Assembly: GCF_024172125.1 (NCBI RefSeq)
Contig: NZ_JAMZEA010000013.1
Coordinates: 1-64,000 of the forward strand
Reading direction: 5' to 3'
Length of the DNA: 64,000 nt
From: Actinomadura rupiterrae
Lineage (GTDB): Bacteria; Actinomycetota; Actinomycetes; Streptosporangiales; Streptosporangiaceae
A program made the position numbers and the translations under genes. Of this stretch, positions 57,147 to 64,000 are shown one piece after another; within the stretch, counting starts at the first letter, position 1; each line of letters begins with the position of its first letter. The notes under the pieces are model-generated. The model was given only the letters and a program-made list of their open reading frames with translations. It searched no databases and was not told the origin of the DNA.

Positions 57147-59897
57147 TCAGGTGGGGGTGCTGGCGGGGCTGAAGGTCAGGGTGCTGATGCCGGCGTAGTG
57201 GTTGGTGGACCAGGGGGCTTTGGCGGTCGCGGTGAGGGTGAGGGTGTGCGGGCCTTCGGCCAGGGTGAACGGGCCGTAGTCCTGGGGTGGGGTGACCTGG
57301 AGGGCGGGGGCGTAGCCGTTGAAGGGGGCGCCGAGCGGGGTGCCGTCGATCGCCAGGGTGGTCACGCCGTAGTCGGGTGCCAGGGAGTGGACGACCGACA
57401 GGTCATAGCGGCCAGCAGCGGGGATGTTGAAGGTGAGGGTGGTGTGCTGGCCGGGGGCGGTGGCCGACATCAGCAGTTGGGCTCCGCCGGGCCAGATGGG
57501 CCAAAACTGCGGTGTGGCGGGTGCGGTTCCCTTGGCTGTCGTGATGAGGCTCCAGGCGTTGAGCTGGATTGGTGCTCTGATCGTCAGGGAGACCGGTGGC
57601 GTAGGCGGGCTTTGGTGTCCGGCGGCGTCGATGGCGACGACCCGGTAGTACCAGGTCTGGCCGGCGTCCAGTCCGTCGTGGGCGAAGGAGGGGACCGGGG
57701 TGGTTCCGGCAAGGTCGGCGGCGGAGATCGTGGGGGCGGTGCCCCGGGCGGTGTAGACCGCATAGTGATCGGCGGTCCCTGGTTGCCAGGTCAGTAGGGC
57801 GGACGTGGTGGTGGTTGCGCGGGCGACGACGTCGGACGCGGCGGCGGGGGCGGTGGTGTCGGTAGACGGCGGGACCTGGGACAGCGCCGTGTAGCGCAGG
57901 GCCGACCAGGCCGCTGGGGCGTCGGGGGCCGGGGTGAGGGTGATGGTCAGCTGTTGTCGTCCGGCGGTCAGCGCCGGGGGGATGAGGAAGTTGTCGTCGA
58001 GTAGACGGTGGTTGGGGTTGGCGAGTGGTTCCAGCCAGGTTCCGGCGGGGGCGCCGTTGACGGTGACGGTGGCTTTCTGGGGGCCTAGGTTCTGGTCGCT
58101 GGTGCGCCGTAGGGTGACGCCGGTGTTGGCGGGGTCGACTGCCATCGTGAACGTCACCGGTGCTCGGGTGGTGCGGCCGGTCATCGTCACCGGTTCGGGC
58201 GTCCCGTCGTTGCCTTCGTAGGTGTCGGTGAGGCGGCCGGGGGTGCCGGGGGTCGCCGAGGTGTAGTTGTGGGCGGTCTCGCTCGCGGGGTCGGCGACGT
58301 CCAGGGTGTCGCTGACGCGCTGGGTGGTGCGGGTGTCGCCGTACCAGAACGCGGTGGAGGAATAGTCGGCGGCGATGTTGTCGGTGCCGCCGTGTTCGAT
58401 GCCGTAGTTGATAGATGAGGTGAACGGGACGGCGTCGGTGATGGCTTGCCGGTAGGCCGAGACGCATTGCGTGTCGGACGGGCATCCGGAGGTCGCGGTC
58501 TGGTTCACCGGGTTTCCGGTGAAGGGCATGCTGTATGGGCCGTTGCGGAAGTACCAGCCGCTGTTGAAGTAGTCCTCGGTCCCGGTGCCGTTGGGGTTGG
58601 GTGAGCGGCTGCCGTCGACGTAGACGCGTTCGTTGCCTTCCATGAACGCGCCGGTGCTGGGTCCGGCCATGCCCAGCGCGACGCCCGCGAATTTGCCGTG
58701 GCCGCTGACCGCGAGGAGCGTGTAGTCGCGGCCGGTCTTTTGCTCGGCGGCGGGGACGGAGTGCGATGTGGCGTGGAAGTAGCCGATCCGGCCGTCGGCC
58801 AGGGCCGTTGCGCACGTGGGGCAGGGTGCCGAGGTGATCGCCGCGTTGCCTGTGAGGGTGAGGTTGTCGCTGCCGTTGTACAGCGTGAGCGTGGCGTTGT
58901 CGGCGAAGGGCATCGGCCACCAGGACGACCCTCTGCCGGAGGCGGGGTCAAGGCCCGTCATTAGCGCTGCGACCCAGCCTCGGTCGCCGCTGGAGCCGAA
59001 GAACTCCCCCACGGGGGCGTCCACGGTCTGCCGCCCGTCCACCTCGATCCGGATCCGCGCCGTGGTCAGGACGAGTCGTCCGGTGGAGGCGGTCGCAAGC
59101 TGGGGCAGGTCGAGTTGGACGGCCGACACGGATGCCGGGCCGTGCAGCGTGGCCAAGGCGACCGACTGCCCCGGCGCCAGGGTGAACGGCGTCCGGGTCG
59201 TGGTGGCGCCGGGTTGGGCCGCCTTGGGATCGGAGGTGCCGGCGGCTTGGAGCCTGGAGATGACGTCCGGCGCTTTGTCGGCGGGGTCGAAGGTCGAGAC
59301 GCCTTCGGCGTCGGCGAACGCGCGGTAGGTCACGTGGAAGAAGTCGGGAACGGTCGTGCCGGTGGTGTAGACGAGCATCGACGAGCGATAGGTCATCGGA
59401 ACGCCGATGTAGGCGGCGCCGGAACTCTGGCTCGCGTTGGCGACCAGCGGGTAGACGAACGGCGCTCCGAGGGTGCCGTTGACGACCGACCACAGGCCGG
59501 CATTGAGGACGGTCTTGCCGTCGAGGACGACGACGATGTTGCCCACGTCGTTGCCGCCATAGGAGATCAGCATCGACGTCAGCCAGATCGCATCGATCTC
59601 GCCCGGCCCGTCCGCCTCGGCCATCACGCACCCGGTGATGTCGATGTGGCGCAGGCAGTGGTTGTAATCGTTGTTGTTCTGCGCCCGGTCGAAACTGGAG
59701 AACTGGCGGGTCTGCACGCCCTGCGGGAGGGTGGCGAACTGCTCCAGGTGCCGCAGGGTGTCCCACCCCACGGGTCCTTTCGCGCTGAATCCGTCCGCGT
59801 GGGCGGTGCAGGGCGCGGCCGCCACCAGCACGGACACGACCAGGACCAGGACGACAGGCCACACCGACCGACGCCGGGGCCTCGCAAGGTACCTCAT
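57147..59897 (-). CDS. Secreted DUF2961/GH172-type glycoside hydrolase with Fn3 and C-terminal binding-like domain
   Basis: 916 aa from ATG at 59897 (GGAGAG 6 nt upstream). Signal peptide: basic start then SVWPVVLVLVVSVLVAAAPC, cleavage after AHA. The DUF2961 core spans about 35-550 with FSSFDRAQNNNDYNHCLRH, EADGPGEIDAIWLTSM and the hallmark GTGTEDYFNSGWYFRNGPYS. An Fn3-like domain follows at about 690-775 (AASDVVARATTTTSALLTW) and then a beta-sandwich of about 120 residues (FNIPAAGRYDLSVVHSLAP) of the type that binds sugars. Family members act on fructose or arabinofuranose polymers. The catalytic Glu is probably in GTEDYF. Confidence 0.88.
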   Translation of the reverse strand: MRYLARPRRRSVWPVVLVLVVSVLVAAAPCTAHADGFSAKGPVGWDTLRHLEQFATLPQGVQTRQFSSFDRAQNNNDYNHCLRHIDITGCVMAEADGPGEIDAIWLTSMLISYGGNDVGNIVVVLDGKTVLNAGLWSVVNGTLGAPFVYPLVANASQSSGAAYIGVPMTYRSSMLVYTTGTTVPDFFHVTYRAFADAEGVSTFDPADKAPDVISRLQAAGTSDPKAAQPGATTTRTPFTLAPGQSVALATLHGPASVSAVQLDLPQLATASTGRLVLTTARIRIEVDGRQTVDAPVGEFFGSSGDRGWVAALMTGLDPASGRGSSWWPMPFADNATLTLYNGSDNLTLTGNAAITSAPCPTCATALADGRIGYFHATSHSVPAAEQKTGRDYTLLAVSGHGKFAGVALGMAGPSTGAFMEGNERVYVDGSRSPNPNGTGTEDYFNSGWYFRNGPYSMPFTGNPVNQTATSGCPSDTQCVSAYRQAITDAVPFTSSINYGIEHGGTDNIAADYSSTAFWYGDTRTTQRVSDTLDVADPASETAHNYTSATPGTPGRLTDTYEGNDGTPEPVTMTGRTTRAPVTFTMAVDPANTGVTLRRTSDQNLGPQKATVTVNGAPAGTWLEPLANPNHRLLDDNFLIPPALTAGRQQLTITLTPAPDAPAAWSALRYTALSQVPPSTDTTAPAAASDVVARATTTTSALLTWQPGTADHYAVYTARGTAPTISAADLAGTTPVPSFAHDGLDAGQTWYYRVVAIDAAGHQSPPTPPVSLTIRAPIQLNAWSLITTAKGTAPATPQFWPIWPGGAQLLMSATAPGQHTTLTFNIPAAGRYDLSVVHSLAPDYGVTTLAIDGTPLGAPFNGYAPALQVTPPQDYGPFTLAEGPHTLTLTATAKAPWSTNHYAGISTLTFSPASTPT

Positions 59898-60096
59898 GCG
59901 CACTCTCCAAGGGCCGAGCCCGCTCGGGGCGCCGAACCTGGGCGGCGTCGCCGAGCCCGCAGACGTCTAGGAACCGGATCTCATACAGACATTGTCATCT
60001 GTTTGAGATGGCAGCTCCATATCCGCCCGTGACAACTGCGCCATCGGTCGCTAGCAGTTGACGAGTCCCCGGACGGGGAGCGGTCGATTCTGCGGA

Positions 60097-60696
60097 TCAG
60101 GCGCGGAGCGCGTCCAGCAGGGCGTCAACGGCGGAGAGCGCGGTGGCGGTGTCGAGTCCGGTGCGCGAGACCAGGGAGAGGCCCTGGACGGTGAACAGCA
60201 GCAGCCGCGCCTGATCCTCGGGGTCGGCGGCCTGGGTGACCTCGCCCTCGGCCTGCGCGCGCCGCAGCGCGTCGGCGACGATCTGGACGAACCGGGCGTT
60301 CGAGCGGGCCACCACCTCGCGGGCCTCGGCGTCCTGCGGGACCAGCTCGGCGAGGGTGTTGCCGATCATGCACCCCTGCGGAACGCCGACGTCGGAGGCG
60401 TACTCCTGCAGTTGGGTCGGGATGGCCAGCACCTCCCGCAGCGCGGGCAGCACCGGCCCGGTCTCCAGCGCCTCGGCCAGCCGGCGCTCGTAGATGTCCC
60501 AGTACAGCCGGACCGCCGCCAGGTAGAAACTCCGCTTGTCGCCGAAGGCGCCGTACAGGCTGCCGCGCTCCAGCTCCAGCGCATCGACAAGGTCTTGAAC
60601 GGAGGTCGCTCCGTAGCCGCGGGACCAGAACAGCAGGAGCGCGCGCTCCAGAGCCTGGTCCTTGTCGAATGCGCGGGGACGCCCTGTCCGTGCCAT
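60097..60696 (-). CDS. TetR-family regulator (SDR-divergent)
   Basis: 199 aa from ATG at 60696. HTH: RPRAFDKDQALERALLLFWS, then RGYGATSVQDLVDALELERG and SLYGAFGDKRSFYLAAV. The ligand domain is helical. It is divergent from the SDR operon with repeated palindrome-containing elements between them, so it probably represses those genes. The longer frame from 60732 lacks family support. Confidence 0.92.
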   Translation of the reverse strand: MARTGRPRAFDKDQALERALLLFWSRGYGATSVQDLVDALELERGSLYGAFGDKRSFYLAAVRLYWDIYERRLAEALETGPVLPALREVLAIPTQLQEYASDVGVPQGCMIGNTLAELVPQDAEAREVVARSNARFVQIVADALRRAQAEGEVTQAADPEDQARLLLFTVQGLSLVSRTGLDTATALSAVDALLDALRA

Positions 60697-60713
60697 GCCC
60701 CCCACCCTAGGAC

Positions 60714-60781
60714 TTTTTGACCGGCTGCACAAAAGGTCGTACGGTGATGCCCGGACGACTTATTGAACGACTGCACAGAAG
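60714..60781. promoter_or_regulatory. Two 22-bp operator-like direct repeats
   Basis: TTNTTGANCGNCTGCACANAAG at 60714-60735 and 60760-60781, 46 bp apart, between the TetR gene and the SDR genes. Each copy also ends a short inverted repeat (GACC/GGTC and CGACTT/AAGTCG). They are the best candidates for the TetR binding sites. Confidence 0.65.
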
Positions 60782-60823
60782 TCGGCCGCGCGAGCGTGCC
60801 GGCGGGACGAGAGGCGGCAGCAC

Positions 60824-61573
60824 ATGGACTTCACCGGCAAGACGGCACTGGTCACCGGTTCGGGCGCCCTCGGCGGGCTCGGGCACGCGACCGCGCGGCT
60901 CCTGGCCGCCGGCGGCGCGGAGGTGATCGTCACCGGCACCGATCCGGACCGCGGCGAGCAGGTGGTGGACGACGTCCGCAGCACAGCCGGCGCCGCTGCG
61001 GCGAGCGTGCGCTTCGTCCCCGCCGACCTGGCCGACCCGCAGGCCGTCCAGCGGCTCGCCGACGCCGCCGGGGCGGTGGACATCCTGGTCAACAACGCCG
61101 GCATCGTCCCGTTCAGCTCGACCGCCGAGCAGGACATCGCCGACTACGACGCCGCCTTCGCGGTCAACGTGCGCGCACCGTTCCTCCTGGTCGCGCGGCT
61201 CGCGCCGGAGATGGCCGCGCGCGGCGGCGGCAGCATCGTCAACGTCAGCTCCACCGCGGCCGTGCTGGGCATGCCGCCGATGGCGGTCTACGGGGCCACC
61301 AAGGCGGCGCTGGAGTCCCTGACCCGCACCTGGGCGGCCGAGTTCGCCACCGCGAACGTGCGCGTCAACGCCGTGGCGCCCGGGCCGATGACCACCTCCA
61401 AGGTGGTGGCGGCGCTGGGCCCGGACGTGGGGGGCATGGGCCTGACGACCGCGTTGAAGCGCGCCGCCGACCCGGTCGAGGTCGCGCAGGTGATCGCCTT
61501 CGTCGCCAGCGAGCAGGCCGGCTACGTGACCGGCGCCGTCGTGGCCGCCGACGGCGGCCGCACCGCCATCTGA
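60824..61573 (+). CDS. Short-chain dehydrogenase/reductase
   Basis: 249 aa. Classical SDR: TALVTGSGALGGLGHATARL (cofactor Gly motif), VDILVNNAGIVPF, catalytic Ser in NVSSTAAVLGMP and YxxxK in AVYGATKAALE, then RVNAVAPGPM. It is soluble and NAD(P)(H)-dependent; substrate unknown. First gene of an operon under the divergent TetR gene. Confidence 0.94.
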   Translation: MDFTGKTALVTGSGALGGLGHATARLLAAGGAEVIVTGTDPDRGEQVVDDVRSTAGAAAASVRFVPADLADPQAVQRLADAAGAVDILVNNAGIVPFSSTAEQDIADYDAAFAVNVRAPFLLVARLAPEMAARGGGSIVNVSSTAAVLGMPPMAVYGATKAALESLTRTWAAEFATANVRVNAVAPGPMTTSKVVAALGPDVGGMGLTTALKRAADPVEVAQVIAFVASEQAGYVTGAVVAADGGRTAI

Positions 61574-61659
61574 CCCGCACCGATCACGGCGGCGTCATCG
61601 CCCCGACCACCCGCTACGAAGAACCCGCGCCTCGGGCGCACGTGAGGAGAAGGATTTCG

Positions 61660-62408
61660 ATGGGCCGACTTGACGGAAAGTACGCACTGATCACCGGCGG
61701 GACGGGCGGCATCGGGCTGGAGACCGCCCGCCAGTTCCTCGCCGAGGGAGCGACCGTCGCGATCACCGGCCGCTCGCAGGAGCGGCTGGACGAGGCCGCC
61801 CGCCGGCTGGACGGTCCACTCCTCCCACTCCGCAGCGACGCCGGCGACGTCCCGGCCAGGCGGCGCTCGCGGCGCGGCTCCAGGACGAGTGGCCGCGCCT
61901 GGACATCCTGATGAGCAACGCCGCCGACGTCACCCACCTGCCGATCGAATCCTGGACCGAGGACGCCTTCGACCGGCTCGTCGCCACCAACCTCAAGGCG
62001 CCCTTCTTCCTGGTCAAAGCCCTGCTGCCGCTCTTCTCACCGCACGCCTCGGTGATCCTCGTCGGCTCGGTCTCGGCGTTCATCGGCCACCAGGACGCCG
62101 CGGTCTACGGCGCCGCCAAGGCCGGTCTGCTGTCCCTCGCCCGCGGGCTGACCTACGAGCTGAAGGACCGGGGCATCCGGGTCAACGGGCTGAGCCCGGG
62201 ACCGACCGTCACCGACACCTTCCGACCGCTCGGCCCCGAACGCCAGGCCGCCATCTACGACGAACTCCGGCGGACCGTCCCCCTCCATCGCCTCGGCACC
62301 ACCACCGAGCTGGCGAAGGCGGCCGTCTACCTCGCCTCGGACGAGTCGGCCTACACCGCCGGCACCGTCCTGCGCGTGGACGGCGGCATTGGAGAACTCG
62401 CGTACTGA
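61660..62408 (+). pseudogene. Short-chain dehydrogenase/reductase, frameshifted
   Basis: ATG at 61660 (GAGGAGAAGG upstream) encodes YALITGGTGGIGLETARQFL. The frame is lost near 61855-61862 after GDVPA; QAALAARLQDEWPRLDILMSN continues in another frame and the rest is intact to 62408, with SVSAFIGHQDAAVYGAAKAG (Ser, Tyr-xxx-Lys) and RVNGLSPGPTV. One missing base restores a normal 249-aa SDR. The second frame would not start at ATG 61911 by itself in a functional SDR. Pseudogene or sequencing error. Confidence 0.8.
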
Positions 62409-62434
62409 ACGCCGTCCGCGCCTTCGATGGGAGT

Positions 62435-63160
62435 TCAGATCCGGAGGATTCTCGGGTGGTCGAAGTCGGTGTTGTCGACGACGACCTCGGCCAGGCGCGC
62501 CGGCCCGACTTCGGCGATGTAGAGGCGTTCGGCGGGGACGTAGCGGTCGCGGTGCAGGCTTTCGGCACCGCTACCCTCCATCGCCTGGTCTCGGGCGATG
62601 CCCCTCCGGAGCGACACCTCCGGATCCACTTCGAGCCAGATCCGCAGGTCCCAGTGCTCGTTGATCTCCGGACGGAAGGCGAAGACCCCGTCGACGACGA
62701 CCACGGCGTCCGGTGGCGCCTGCACCGTGATCGCCGAGTGGTCCTGCTGGGTGAGCGGGTCGATGCCGCAGAGGACGCACCGTCCCGAACCGCGCGGCCC
62801 GGCGGGTTGCAGCAGCAGGCTCACGATCGCCGGGTAATCGAAGGCGTTGCGGTAGTAACCCTCGCCGGAGGTGCGGTCGTAGAGATGGGCCTCCCGCCAT
62901 GGCCGTTTGAAGTCGTCCAGGCTCGCCCTCAGCACCGGACGTCCAGCAGCGCTGATCTGCTCGGCCAGCTCGTGGCCCAGGCCGGTCTTGCCTGCGGCGG
63001 TCAGGCCGTCGATCGCCACCCGCAGCCGTCCCGCGCCCAGGCGGAGGATGCGCTCGGCGATCCGCTCGACCACCGCGGTGCGCTCAGGCGTCCCGGCAGG
63101 GGGCGTGGGCTGCTGCCAAGTCGAGACCGAACGATGAACCCGCGCGCGTCGAACTTCCAT
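62435..63160 (-). CDS. Uridine kinase-like P-loop protein
   Basis: 241 aa. P-loop VAIDGLTAAGKTGLGHEL near residue 50, LRASLDDFKRPWREAH (kinase Asp), EGYYRNAFDY and VVVVDGVFAFRPEI. The family phosphorylates uridine/cytidine or related small molecules; specificity cannot be told. Convergent with the SDR gene. Confidence 0.88.
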   Translation of the reverse strand: MEVRRARVHRSVSTWQQPTPPAGTPERTAVVERIAERILRLGAGRLRVAIDGLTAAGKTGLGHELAEQISAAGRPVLRASLDDFKRPWREAHLYDRTSGEGYYRNAFDYPAIVSLLLQPAGPRGSGRCVLCGIDPLTQQDHSAITVQAPPDAVVVVDGVFAFRPEINEHWDLRIWLEVDPEVSLRRGIARDQAMEGSGAESLHRDRYVPAERLYIAEVGPARLAEVVVDNTDFDHPRILRI

Positions 63161-63208
63161 GACGCGAAGCTAGCGCTCCGACCACGGCTTCACCGAGCTG
63201 GCACCAAC

Positions 63209-63253
63209 TGCCCCTGCAGCAAATGCCCCTACAGCAAATGCCCCTGCAGTGGG
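63209..63253. repeat. 15-bp tandem repeat (3 units)
   Basis: TGCCCCTGCAGCAAA, TGCCCCTACAGCAAA and TGCCCCTGCAG-type unit in a row in the gap between the kinase-like gene and the TetR gene. Confidence 0.8.
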
Positions 63254-63270
63254 TGCTCGCGTCCGCGGGG

Positions 63271-63966
63271 TCAGGGGTGGGCGATGCGTTCGAGCCAGCG
63301 TTGGAGGAGGGCGGTTTCGACTGGTTCCAGGGCCTCGGTGCCGCCGAGTTGGAGTTGCGCCCGCAGGCGTAGCGCGGCGGTCCGCAGGGGGTCGGCATCG
63401 TCCTGGGCGGACGGGGTGGTGAGCACCTGGGAGAAGACGGCGGCGCGCATGCGATGGGAGAGCGCGGGGTCGTCGAACAGCGCGGGACGGGCGATGTGGT
63501 CCAGGGCAACGCCGATGTTGGCCGGCAGGATCAGCTGCGCGGCGGTCTGCGGGTCGAGCTTCAAAGCGCCCACCGCCGCGCATCGGGTGAGCGTGGCCAC
63601 CAGCAGTTCCGTCACGCGGTCTCGCGCCGTCGAGTGCGACCACGGGCGGGGCGTGAACATCAGCTGGTAGAGGGCCGGGTTCGCCTGGGCGAACGCCATG
63701 TGGCCGTCCCAGCCGGCGTGCAGGTCGGCGACCGGGTCGCCGGTCTGCTCCTGGGCGGCCTTGAGCGCGGTGTACCGCTCGTAGCCGTGGTCGGCGACGG
63801 CGTCGAGCAGCCCGCGCTTGTCACCGAACAGCCGGTAGAGCACGGGCTGGCTCACGCCGACGGCCTCGCAGACCGCCCGCGTGGCGATCTCGTGGTCGGA
63901 GGACGAGGCCAGCTGCCGTTCCGCCGCCTCGATCATCGCCGCGCGAAGCGGGTCCACCTCTGCCAT
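63271..63966 (-). CDS. TetR-family regulator
   Basis: 231 aa. HTH: MIEAAERQLASSSDHEIATR, then AVCEAVGVSQPVLYRLFGDKRGLL. The C-terminal domain is helical with WDGHMAFAQANPALYQLMFT. The gene it controls is probably past the right edge; the last 34 bp of the window hold part of its promoter (imperfect ATCGAT...ATAACGAT). Confidence 0.9.
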   Translation of the reverse strand: MAEVDPLRAAMIEAAERQLASSSDHEIATRAVCEAVGVSQPVLYRLFGDKRGLLDAVADHGYERYTALKAAQEQTGDPVADLHAGWDGHMAFAQANPALYQLMFTPRPWSHSTARDRVTELLVATLTRCAAVGALKLDPQTAAQLILPANIGVALDHIARPALFDDPALSHRMRAAVFSQVLTTPSAQDDADPLRTAALRLRAQLQLGGTEALEPVETALLQRWLERIAHP

Positions 63967-64000
63967 GCGATCGATGATACCGCCATCCGATAACGATGCT

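Noticed and set aside
61911-62408. Independent short gene starting at ATG 61911
   Set aside because: It lacks the cofactor-binding half of an SDR, and the upstream out-of-frame sequence completes the protein, so a frameshifted gene is the better reading.
1-64000. CRISPR arrays, tRNA or rRNA genes
   Set aside because: No regular repeat-spacer array, tRNA cloverleaf or rRNA block was recognised by eye; the tandem repeats seen have no spacers.

Overview
This is a high-GC actinomycete chromosome segment. GC is very high, GTG/TTG starts are frequent, and regulators of the StrR, LuxR-ATPase, TetR, MarR, MerR and Lrp types are dense. A Streptosporangiales or Streptomyces-like host such as Actinomadura is plausible, but the sequence alone does not settle the genus. 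All products are assigned by reading motifs; no database search was run.

Region 1 (1-19029) is the edge of a polyketide gene cluster, all on the minus strand. In transcription order it holds a StrR/ParB-type activator (TTG start at 19029), a regulatory gap with a StrR-type box and a long Crp-like palindrome, a MenD-like ThDP enzyme, a 3Fe-4S ferredoxin, a CYP107-like P450, a CYP102-like P450, and a giant modular type I PKS that runs off the left edge. The PKS begins with a decarboxylating KSQ (Gln173 in place of the active-site Cys). That starter unit has the unusual layout KSQ-AT-DH-KR-ACP, with a KR that has lost its catalytic Tyr and Asn. Module 1 is KS-AT-DH-KR-ACP (methylmalonyl-type AT) and module 2 starts KS-AT (malonyl-type AT). 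Predicted start of the chain: a propionyl starter, one methylmalonyl extension that is reduced and dehydrated, then a malonyl extension.

Region 2 (19030-31109) begins with about 1 kb without a convincing gene but with a perfect TGTGA-N6-TCACA site. Then come an F420-type nitroreductase and a VOC protein, a LuxR-HTH/NB-ARC regulator divergent from a cupin-PNPOx pair, a decaying NmrA/MarR locus, and a branched-chain 2-oxoacid dehydrogenase operon (E1alpha-E1beta-E2) divergent from an Lrp regulator.

Region 3 (31110-39914) has a small secreted protein, a DoxX-type membrane protein divergent from a TetR regulator, and a 1318-residue protein joining a degenerate kinase, membrane hairpin, P-loop NTPase, Ser/Thr kinase and HTH. 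It continues with a MarR/membrane-protein pair with duplicated operator, another small secreted protein and an aldo/keto reductase.

Region 4 (39915-55095) is mostly housekeeping or accessory: a LuxR-ATPase regulator, CPA1 antiporter, DyP peroxidase, MerR-old yellow enzyme pair, a phosphotransferase-fold protein, NAD malic enzyme, ThrE-type exporter, a secreted protein, and a sensor kinase whose response-regulator partner is reduced to a 23-codon remnant.

Region 5 (55096-64000) has a complete IS256-family element, a possible lipoprotein, a large secreted GH172-type (DUF2961) protein with Fn3 and carbohydrate-binding-like tail, a TetR regulator divergent from two SDR genes (the second frameshifted), a uridine-kinase-like protein and a last TetR regulator.

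Short tandem repeats of about 25-27 bp recur in intergenic gaps (12719-12845, 32864-32964, 42298-42351).
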